Source of the DNA: Nitrososphaeraceae archaeon
GTDB taxonomy: Archaea > Thermoproteota > Nitrososphaeria > Nitrososphaerales > Nitrososphaeraceae
Direction: 5' to 3'
Assembly (NCBI GenBank): GCA_025922735.1
Contig: JAICHI010000025.1
Span: forward strand, 1-10,612
Length of the DNA stretch: 10,612 nucleotides
This document shows, piece after piece, positions 5,860 through 10,612 of this stretch. The position numbers were made by a program, and so were the translations under genes. Within the stretch, counting starts at the first letter, position 1; each line of letters begins with the position of its first letter. The notes beneath the pieces were generated by a model. The model saw only the letters and a program-made list of their open reading frames with translations, searched no databases and was not told the DNA's origin.

Positions 5860-6762
5860 TTAGAATTGCACCAGATTGCAATATTTTCCGTAGCGGTTCT
5901 CCACATCGTCCTTTGTTATCGACAGGAGGCGTTTGATCCCAAAGTCTTCAACAGCAAATGAGCCCATTACGTTGCCATAGATCACCGCCTCCTTCATTGT
6001 GGCGAAATCCATCATGCCCTTGCGAGCAATGTGACCGAGAAAACCACCTGCAAACGAGTCACCGGCTCCAGTTGGGTCGACTATTTCGTCAAGAAAAAAT
6101 GCTGATGCTGGAAACACCAGGCCCTCTTTAGTAAAGAGGATGGCACCATTCTCACCCTTTTTGATTATCGCAAATTTCGATCCCCATGACATTATCTTTT
6201 TGGCGCATTTTGCAAGGTTAGCCTCCTTGCATAAAAGTCGCGCCTCATTGTCATTTATCACTACTCCGTCAGTCATCTCTATCATCTTGACTACGTCGTC
6301 ACGGCTCCCATTTATCCAGAATTCTATAGTGTCACAGACTACAAGCCGGGGGTTCTGAAAATGCCGTAGGATCTTGATGTTCTGCTTTGGGTCATTGTTT
6401 GCAAGATATACGTAATCAGACTTGATATATTCTTCAGGGATGACAGGATCAAAGCCTGCTATGACTCCAAGCTCAGTCTTATTAGTAGTCCTGTTTGACA
6501 GATCGTAATCAAATGAAGAATCATAATGAAATGTCTTGCTCCCCTGTATGATGATGATCCCCTTTGTATTTATGCCCTTTGAGATGAGGGCCCTTATATG
6601 TTCAGATGGCATGTCCGATCCTACTGCTGCCACTATCGAGGTGGGGACAAACATGCTTGATGAAACAGAGGCAAAGGTAGCAGCACCGCCAAGTATTCTG
6701 GTCTCTGTCCGAAAAGGAGTACGTGTTGTGTCTAGTGCTACTGTGCCAAAGACCGTCAGCAA
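5860..6762 (-). CDS. PfkB-family carbohydrate/nucleoside kinase
   Basis: The protein (300 aa, normal family length) belongs to the ribokinase/PfkB fold, which transfers ATP phosphate to a sugar, sugar phosphate or nucleoside. Seen: the N-terminal substrate-site diglycine in RILGGAATFASVSS (Gly25-Gly26), the NDNE motif (170-173) for Mg-phosphate binding, IIKKGENGAILF (199-210), and DPTGAGDSFAGGF (229-241) with the anion hole and catalytic Asp235. The substrate cannot be read from the sequence; the lack of long lid insertions would also fit a small-nucleoside or sugar kinase. The start is a TTG at 6762 with an in-frame TAG two codons upstream, so it is firm. It is divergent from ubiX and followed by a 247-base gap, so it is probably monocistronic. 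Confidence 0.88.
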   Translation of the reverse strand: MLTVFGTVALDTTRTPFRTETRILGGAATFASVSSSMFVPTSIVAAVGSDMPSEHIRALISKGINTKGIIIIQGSKTFHYDSSFDYDLSNRTTNKTELGVIAGFDPVIPEEYIKSDYVYLANNDPKQNIKILRHFQNPRLVVCDTIEFWINGSRDDVVKMIEMTDGVVINDNEARLLCKEANLAKCAKKIMSWGSKFAIIKKGENGAILFTKEGLVFPASAFFLDEIVDPTGAGDSFAGGFLGHIARKGMMDFATMKEAVIYGNVMGSFAVEDFGIKRLLSITKDDVENRYGKYCNLVQF

Positions 6763-6790
6763 CGCCTATTTGGTAGCCAAGATAGTTTCA

Positions 6791-6820
6791 CTATTAAATG
6801 CTTGCAGGCACCATTAAATA
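6791..6820. promoter_or_regulatory. Compact divergent promoter between the PfkB kinase gene and ubiX
   Basis: On the minus strand ATTTAATAG (about 6791-6799) lies some 33 bp upstream of the TTG at 6762. On the plus strand ATTAAATAG (about 6813-6821) lies 29 bp upstream of the TTG at 6846. The two box centres are only about 22 bp apart. Preinitiation complexes on the two strands may therefore interfere. No other operator is evident. Confidence 0.5.
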
Positions 6821-6845
6821 GAAAGCAACGTAATCACACATTTGC

Positions 6846-7403
6846 TTGCGGCTAGTCGTTGCGATCACCGGCGCATCCGGTGTCATTTACGGTATTAGGA
6901 CACTTGAGGTTCTCAGCAGACTGAAAATTGATACACACCTTATTATCACAGAATGGGGGGGCAAGAACATCAAGATAGAGACCGACAAGACAGGTGACTA
7001 TGTTAAGTCGCTCGCAACTAGGTGTTATGAAGACGACAATATGGCCGCACCTGTTTCAAGTGGCTCGTTCAAAGTCGACGGCATGATTGTCATTCCCTGT
7101 AGCACTAAAACACTGGCTAGCATTGCAAACGCCTTTGACGACAGCTTGGTCTCAAGAGCGGCAGGCGTTTGCATAAAGGAACAGCGCAAACTTGTTCTGG
7201 TTCCAAGAGAGACTCCGCTGTCAAAGATACACCTAGAAAACATGGCCAAGCTTGCAAGTACCAGCGCAGTAATTCTGCCCGCCATGCCAGGATTCTATCA
7301 TAGGCCAAAGACAATGGATGATCTGATAAACCATCTCGTAGGCAAGGTACTTGATCAATTCAGTATCGATCACAGTCTTTTCAAACGCTGGAGTGGAGGC
7401 TAG
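6846..7403 (+). CDS. ubiX: Flavin prenyltransferase UbiX/Pad1 family
   Basis: The family attaches a dimethylallyl group from DMAP to FMN, giving prenylated FMN for UbiD-type decarboxylases. The protein (185 aa, normal length) shows AITGASGVIYG (6-16) for FMN phosphate binding, ITEWGGKNI (34-42), SSGSFKVDGMIVIPCSTKTL (71-90) with the Pro-Cys-Ser active-site strand, ASIANAFDDSLVSRAAGVCI (91-110), LVPRETPLSKIHLENM (118-133) and PAMPGFYHRPKTMDDL (145-160). All hallmark blocks are intact. The start is a TTG at 6846, 29 bp from a TATA-like box. No UbiD gene lies in this window. In archaea a known user of prenylated FMN is the anhydromevalonate phosphate decarboxylase of the modified mevalonate pathway, so a role in lipid precursor supply is a reasonable inference. 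Confidence 0.93.
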   Translation: MRLVVAITGASGVIYGIRTLEVLSRLKIDTHLIITEWGGKNIKIETDKTGDYVKSLATRCYEDDNMAAPVSSGSFKVDGMIVIPCSTKTLASIANAFDDSLVSRAAGVCIKEQRKLVLVPRETPLSKIHLENMAKLASTSAVILPAMPGFYHRPKTMDDLINHLVGKVLDQFSIDHSLFKRWSGG

Positions 7404-7476
7404 TAGAGAGAAATAGGAAAGATTGGGCATAAGTATTCACAATCTCGCACCACTAGTTAATTTAGGATATACCGGA

Positions 7477-7507
7477 TATGCCGGGCGGCTTGAGGCGAAC
7501 TGGCATA
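7477..7507. other. Stem-loop in the convergent spacer after ubiX
   Basis: TATGCCGG (7477-7484) and CTGGCATA (7500-7507) form an 8-bp stem with one G-U pair on the plus-strand RNA and a 15-nt loop. It lies about 75 nt after the ubiX stop and 70 nt past the KH gene stop. It overlaps a short direct repeat (GGATATACC then GGATATGCC, 7466-7483). No strong U-run follows it on the plus strand, so it may be a 3'-end processing or stability element rather than a terminator. Confidence 0.35.
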
Positions 7508-7524
7508 CATATAATTTGATACCC

Positions 7525-7530
7525 AAAAAA
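7525..7530 (-). terminator. U6 run downstream of the RIO1-KH operon
   Basis: Six A's on the plus strand give CUUUUUUGG in the minus-strand transcript, about 45 nt after the KH gene stop at 7576. This fits an archaeal intrinsic terminator for the RIO1-KH transcript. Confidence 0.5.
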
Positions 7531-7575
7531 GAATGCAAACCTATCGGTTGACTTTATAGCCCCACCATGTTTACA

Positions 7576-8166
7576 TTAAGAGTCAGAGAACGTAATTTTG
7601 TCGTGATTTTCTTCCCACAGGCGCATCTTGTCCATCTTGTCTTTTCTCTTTGCACCCTCCAGCATGTTGTAGACAGTCTTGTGCATGCTACCCTTGGCGA
7701 GCATGGCTATTGCTTCAGTTGTAAGCTTGATCTCTCTAAAGTTGCCGATAAGGCATACAGTATGGCCATAGACGGATACATATGAGCCGCTCAATTCTTC
7801 AATCATTCGACGCGCCTTGCCTCCTTCGCCAATTATCCTGCCCTTGATGCGCTCAAGGGCGTTTGGAGACTTGCCAGTATAGTCATGTAAATCGATCTGT
7901 TGGAATATTAGCTCCTCGTCGTCAAAGAGCAAATAAGCTCGTTGTGGGGAGAACCCTCTTGAAATGGCGGTTATCACTTCGATCGCCCGAAAAGCTTCCA
8001 GACGCTCAGCGGAGCTGTTGCCTATGATCATAGTATCGCCAGTCTCGCTGTCAATTTCAATTTTGACGCCGCATCTTTCTTCAATTTGCTGCTTTACTTT
8101 TCCGCCTTTGCCAATCAGGACACCTATCCTCTCCTTTGGAATCTTGACTATGTGCTGGAAGCTCAT
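7576..8166 (-). CDS. KH-domain RNA-binding protein, Dim2/Pno1 (Krr1-like) family
   Basis: The protein (196 aa) has two KH domains. KH1 (about 3-65) carries the RNA-gripping loop GKGG at 19-22 in RIGVLIGKGGKVKQQIEE. KH2 (about 95-165) carries GEGG at 113-116 in RIKGRIIGEGGKARRMIEE. The C-terminal GSMHKTVYNMLEGAKRK (159-175) is the conserved Pno1-type ending, followed by a charged tail. The eukaryotic homologue binds the 3' end of pre-18S rRNA and helps the dimethylase Dim1 and nuclease Nob1; the archaeal protein is expected to act on 16S rRNA maturation and has also been reported to bind eIF2-alpha. Its ATG overlaps the RIO1 stop by one base (TAATG), so translation is coupled to another small-subunit maturation factor. 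Confidence 0.92.
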   Translation of the reverse strand: MSFQHIVKIPKERIGVLIGKGGKVKQQIEERCGVKIEIDSETGDTMIIGNSSAERLEAFRAIEVITAISRGFSPQRAYLLFDDEELIFQQIDLHDYTGKSPNALERIKGRIIGEGGKARRMIEELSGSYVSVYGHTVCLIGNFREIKLTTEAIAMLAKGSMHKTVYNMLEGAKRKDKMDKMRLWEENHDKITFSDS

Positions 8167-8996
8167 TATTTTGTGTCACCTCTAATCTTTTCTATTACTT
8201 GAGCAGTGGGGAGGACCTCGATTCCTCGCTTTTCAAAGAACCTGTTTATGTTAGAGACATCGCGGAATAAAAATTGTTTGGAATTTGGCTGTTGAATATC
8301 GATAGCAGATCCAAAGTCAAACAACATGATGCCGAGGTTAGTCTTGAAAATGTTGTACTCTGACAAGTCAGCATGCACCAATTTGGCTTTTTGGTACAGC
8401 ATAGTCATCTGCTCGATCACCTGCTGATAGTCGTTCAATGTGATTTCTTCTGTATTTATTAGTGCCGGCATAGGATTCCCTTCGCTGTCAGCTACAAACT
8501 CCATTACAAGCACATTCTTCTTGACTGCTATCGGCAAAGGTACCCTTACTCCGGCGGCGTGCGCTGTATGCATGTTCTTGAACTCCTTTCGAGCCCATGT
8601 CATTATAAGGCTGCGAGATCCCCGCTTTATGTCAGAAAATCTAGGATCACCAGCGATGTATTGCATCCGCTTTTTGAACTCGGCGCTTACTATGAGATAT
8701 ATTTTGACTATTCGAAGGGAGCTATCTGGCGCAACTGCAAGGTATACTTTAGACTCTTTACCTGCTGCAAGAGAGGTCTCGATATACTGTATAATGCCAT
8801 CGCGCCTAAGTTCATTTATCGTCATGAGAGTGGGCATGTCAAATACATTATCGAAAACGTCGTAATCTTCAGACATCTTGTTTAGGAATCTACTTTTGCG
8901 TTCATATTTTGAGAGCCATCTATCAGCTCGGGCTGCCGCCTTGTGCTTCTCCTCTCGGGGCAGCTGCTGCTCATCAGGCTCCTCTTCTGACAACAT
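8166..8996 (-). CDS. rio1: RIO1-type serine kinase/ATPase
   Basis: The protein (276 aa) is an atypical kinase acting in late small-subunit maturation. Seen in order: a charged N-terminal extension (1-40); the nucleotide loop SLAAGKESKVYLA (75-87, family STGKEAxVY); the ATP lysine Lys98 in RIVKIYLI; the RIO1 flexible-loop block AGDPRFSDIKRGSRSLIMTWARKEFKNM (115-142); the catalytic loop HADLSEYN (208-215, Asp210, Asn215); and the metal-binding LFDFGSAID (225-233, Asp227). The WARKEF block and the lack of an N-terminal winged helix separate it from RIO2. The ATG at 8996 lies about 26 bp from a TATA box. It forms an operon with the KH protein. In many archaea eIF1A precedes RIO1; no eIF1A gene is present here. 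Confidence 0.95.
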   Translation of the reverse strand: MLSEEEPDEQQLPREEKHKAAARADRWLSKYERKSRFLNKMSEDYDVFDNVFDMPTLMTINELRRDGIIQYIETSLAAGKESKVYLAVAPDSSLRIVKIYLIVSAEFKKRMQYIAGDPRFSDIKRGSRSLIMTWARKEFKNMHTAHAAGVRVPLPIAVKKNVLVMEFVADSEGNPMPALINTEEITLNDYQQVIEQMTMLYQKAKLVHADLSEYNIFKTNLGIMLFDFGSAIDIQQPNSKQFLFRDVSNINRFFEKRGIEVLPTAQVIEKIRGDTK

Positions 8997-9018
8997 GCAA
9001 AAGTTAGTGCTCTTTTGT

Positions 9019-9027
9019 TATATGTGT
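9019..9027 (-). promoter_or_regulatory. TATA box for the RIO1-KH operon
   Basis: The minus strand reads CACATATAACAAAAG, centred about 26 bp upstream of the RIO1 ATG at 8996, which predicts a leaderless operon transcript. The near-symmetric sequence could also serve the plus strand. Confidence 0.55.
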
Positions 9028-9193
9028 AATGCTAGGATGGACAATAATATTCAAACTGACATAAAAGCACAGGATAACGGACTCATATTCCTTCTCCAGT
9101 CACAGCAATGCTTACCTGAAATTCTATCTAGATAGAAAAGCCATAGAAGGCAAAGGCAGGTACGCTGTGAGACTGTTTGAAATGAAGAGGTAG
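9022..9193 (+). pseudogene. Possible frameshifted relic of a small gene in the 8997-9338 spacer
   Basis: The 342-base spacer has no intact gene. On the plus strand, one frame reads from an ATG at 9022 for 37 codons (including MDNNIQTDIKAQDNGLIFLL) to a TAG at 9133-9135. The +1 frame is open from 9065 to a TAG at 9191-9193 and reads NAYLKFYLDRKAIEGKGRYA then VRLFEMKR. The second piece has no start codon of its own. A single frameshift near 9100 would join them into about 57 codons. I recognise no family; chance is a fair alternative. The remainder, 9194-9328, is A-rich and featureless apart from a T7 run at 9330-9336. Confidence 0.22.
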
Positions 9194-9228
9194 ACAAGAG
9201 AAAGCAAAAGGTACACTAATTGATATAG

Positions 9229-9246
9229 AAAACAAAAATCAATAAA
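9229..9246 (-). terminator. Weak U-rich tract downstream of the DUF424 gene
   Basis: The minus-strand transcript reads UUUAUUGAUUUUUGUUUUC about 95-110 nt after the DUF424 stop. Repeated short U-runs are typical of archaeal terminators, although the distance is long. Confidence 0.3.
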
Positions 9247-9338
9247 CAGAGATAGCTGTAATCTAGCACCTGCTCTTCTAGACATTAGAACATTTCCATA
9301 TCGCGTTGATTTTACATTTGGGATAAAGGTTTTTTTCG

Positions 9339-9644
9339 TCAGTGCTGAAATTTGTAGATCATGAGAAAAGGCACGCCGGCAATTTTTCTTATACTAACCT
9401 CTTTTGCCAGCTTCATCTCAATTGCCTGTTTTATTATCCTATTGCCTACAAGGTTTGCGATGTCACATTTCTGGAGAAGTTGCCGGGCATAGGGCTGCTC
9501 GATCACTTCCTGTTGATAATATTCCCGTGTAAGGTGGACTACAAGCCCATTCTGCTCCAGCTTTGTCCCAATCAAGTCGATATCGCAGATGTCGACCATC
9601 ATTGAGCCTTGGTAGCGCATAGTTCTCGCTGCATAATATGACAA
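9339..9644 (-). CDS. DUF424 family protein
   Basis: This 101-aa protein matches the archaeal DUF424 family, whose function is unknown. Seen: MVDICDIDLIGTKLEQNGLVVHL (16-38; the family has CDxELxG then a short strand), the helix RQLLQKCDIANLVGNRIIKQAIE (54-76) with the hallmark IANLVG, and the C-terminal IRKIAGVPFLMIYKF (85-99; the family usually has IxGVPHAQ, so His-Ala is replaced here by Phe-Leu). The start is a TTG at 9644, with an in-frame TAG three codons upstream; an ATG at residue 9 is the alternative. It lies 47 bases after the flavoprotein gene on the same strand. DUF424 genes often sit near translation genes in archaea, and the RIO1-KH pair lies next downstream here. Confidence 0.82.
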   Translation of the reverse strand: MSYYAARTMRYQGSMMVDICDIDLIGTKLEQNGLVVHLTREYYQQEVIEQPYARQLLQKCDIANLVGNRIIKQAIEMKLAKEVSIRKIAGVPFLMIYKFQH

Positions 9645-9691
9645 CTGTCGCTAATTGGCAGCACTGCATAATGAGGGTTTTGCTGTCATCA

Positions 9692-10528
9692 TCAGATGTA
9701 GGTTTCAATCTTGATGTCAAATGATCCGTCCTCACGCTTCTTACGGTTAGTGACAAACCCAAGCGGACTTAGGATCGAAATGACTGCATTGATGGTTCCA
9801 CCGTAGCCACATATATGGAAGAAAGAGTTTTCAGGGGTAACTTTTTCACCAAATGCTTTTTCAAGTTGAGATTTACAACCGTCTTTGCCTACAAGTAATG
9901 TCTCCACTCTGCCTACGTTTCCCCTCCAGTCACGCGACAGCTCATGGTCCAATCTGCTTACCGTCGTTAAGTATTTGAAATTCGGATCGCTTTCAGACAT
10001 GTTCTTAAGCATGTCACAGTAGCCAAGTTCCTGGACGTATTTTGCTCCATGAAGCAGTACTATTTCTCTTTTTGACTTGATGTTTTTCAAATGTAGGACA
10101 TAGCTGATAAAAGGCGCAAGACCTGTTCCTGATGCAACCAATATTAGTCGTCTTGTGTCTGGCGTCCCATCGGCCTTCTGGTCCTCAATGGTGAACGCGC
10201 CGGCAGGGTTGCGCCAGTAAAGGGGATCGCCTTCAAACATTTTGAAAAGTTTGCTTGTAAACTTGCTCATTACGTCTTCTGATGCAGACTTGATGTAAAA
10301 CTCGAAATACCTTTTTTCTTCAGGAGGCGATGATAGTGAGTACGGCCTGTATGTTATGTTGGGATGATCATCCAGCTTCAGCCCAAGTGCTACGAATTGG
10401 CCAGCCTTAAAGTCAGGCACAGATCTTCCATCGGCAGGCTGAACCCGGATTATTGCAAGATCGGGAGTCAGGCTCTTGTGATAGTTTATCTTACCTATAT
10501 GAGGTGGCGCCTGTTCACCTAGACTCAT
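9692..10528 (-). CDS. Ferredoxin-NADP(+) reductase-like FAD/NAD(P) oxidoreductase
   Basis: The protein (278 aa) has the FNR two-domain layout. The N-terminal FAD barrel (about 10-112) has AGQFVALGL (42-50) and the flavin motif RPYSLSSPP (61-69; Arg61, Tyr63, Ser64). The C-terminal NAD(P) domain (about 125-265) has LVASGTGLAPFISYV (130-144; GTGxxP pyrophosphate loop) and FFHICGYGGTINAVI (236-250; Cys-Gly motif). The tail DGSFDIKIETYI (267-278) resembles bacterial Fpr endings with a C-terminal aromatic segment near the flavin. It lacks a fused 2Fe-2S domain, so an external ferredoxin or flavodoxin partner is expected. It probably exchanges electrons between NADPH and ferredoxin for biosynthesis, but other FNR-family electron carriers are possible. 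The start is the ATG at 10528, with a TATA box near 10565. Confidence 0.88.
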   Translation of the reverse strand: MSLGEQAPPHIGKINYHKSLTPDLAIIRVQPADGRSVPDFKAGQFVALGLKLDDHPNITYRPYSLSSPPEEKRYFEFYIKSASEDVMSKFTSKLFKMFEGDPLYWRNPAGAFTIEDQKADGTPDTRRLILVASGTGLAPFISYVLHLKNIKSKREIVLLHGAKYVQELGYCDMLKNMSESDPNFKYLTTVSRLDHELSRDWRGNVGRVETLLVGKDGCKSQLEKAFGEKVTPENSFFHICGYGGTINAVISILSPLGFVTNRKKREDGSFDIKIETYI

Positions 10529-10553
10529 ATTTACGATGTCTGAGGATACTTGG

Positions 10554-10568
10554 GTATATGTTTATATC
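10554..10568. promoter_or_regulatory. Shared divergent TATA region
   Basis: Two overlapping TATA-like elements lie here: GGATATAAAC on the minus strand (10560-10569), which would start the flavoprotein mRNA about 10 nt before its ATG, and GGTATATG on the plus strand (10553-10560), about 23 bp before an ATG at 10580. They suggest a tight divergent promoter. Confidence 0.45.
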
Positions 10569-10579
10569 CTTTTTATTAG

Positions 10580-10612
10580 ATGAGACTAGAGTTAGGCTGG
10601 TTTGGCGAGCAA
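10580..10612 (+). CDS. Probable start of a gene leaving the window
   Basis: An ATG at 10580 opens MRLELGWFGEQ to the right edge, with no stop in 11 codons. A TATA-like element lies about 23 bp upstream and the adjacent gene diverges. Too little is visible to name a product; the start choice is provisional. Confidence 0.4.
   Translation, partial: MRLELGWFGEQ

Noticed and set aside
5640..5860. Possible tRNA in the spacer (a GCGGGAGTTAGGTTGCC-like start)
   Set aside because: No T-arm GTTCGAATC-type sequence or pairing acceptor end lies at the right distance on either strand.
8440..8885. Plus-strand ORFs of 141 and 108 codons opposite RIO1
   Set aside because: Both are antisense to conserved RIO1 kinase motifs.
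9463..9762. Minus-strand ORF of 99 codons spanning the flavoprotein end and the DUF424 start
   Set aside because: It is in a different frame from two recognised genes that it overlaps heavily, and it shows no motif.
1..10612. CRISPR arrays, insertion sequences, integrase attachment sites and toxin-antitoxin pairs
   Set aside because: I looked for regularly spaced repeats, transposase motifs and terminal inverted repeats and saw none; the gene content is ordinary housekeeping.

Overview
The window looks like chromosomal DNA of an ammonia-oxidising-type archaeon (Thaumarchaeota / Nitrososphaeria), moderate in GC by eye. The lineage call rests on a 4-hydroxybutyryl-CoA dehydratase of the hydroxypropionate/hydroxybutyrate (HP/HB) carbon-fixation type. 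It is supported by archaeal information-processing genes: TFE-beta with an Fe-S motif, the RIO1 kinase, a Dim2/Pno1-like two-KH protein, DUF424 and a TrmB-type winged helix. Many starts are TTG or GTG, with an AT-rich TATA-like box about 26-33 bp upstream and no Shine-Dalgarno, as expected for leaderless archaeal mRNAs. I see no mobile element, CRISPR array, tRNA or rRNA.

Layout. 1-382 (minus, cut by the left edge) is transcription factor E beta. 537-2057 (minus) is 4-hydroxybutyryl-CoA dehydratase. 2058-2586 holds no intact gene but does hold what looks like a decayed small gene on the minus strand. 2587-3090 (minus) is a small HExxH metalloprotease-like protein. It is divergent from an overlapping plus-strand pair, apt (3177-3725) and mtnP (3715-4512), which together turn methylthioadenosine into adenine and then AMP. 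A minus-strand three-gene cluster follows (5612 down to 4504): a TrmB-like winged-helix protein and two proteins I do not recognise, the last two overlapping. 5613-5859 is mostly empty, with one short candidate ORF. 5860-6762 (minus) is a PfkB-family kinase, divergent from ubiX (6846-7403, plus) across a compact double promoter. 7404-7575 is a convergent spacer with a stem-loop and a U-run.

The right part carries the RIO1 kinase (8166-8996) and the Dim2-like KH protein (7576-8166) as a one-base-overlapping minus-strand pair, both small-subunit biogenesis factors. 8997-9338 has no intact gene, only traces of a possible frameshifted small gene. DUF424 (9339-9644) and a ferredoxin-NADP reductase-like flavoprotein (9692-10528) lie in tandem on the minus strand. 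A further plus-strand gene probably begins at 10580 and leaves the window.

The genes form functional pairs rather than one pathway: purine and methylthio salvage (apt-mtnP), ribosome assembly (RIO1-KH), carbon fixation (dehydratase) and cofactor supply (UbiX). The least explained part is the TrmB-led three-gene cluster. I did not find a convincing new defence or mobile system.
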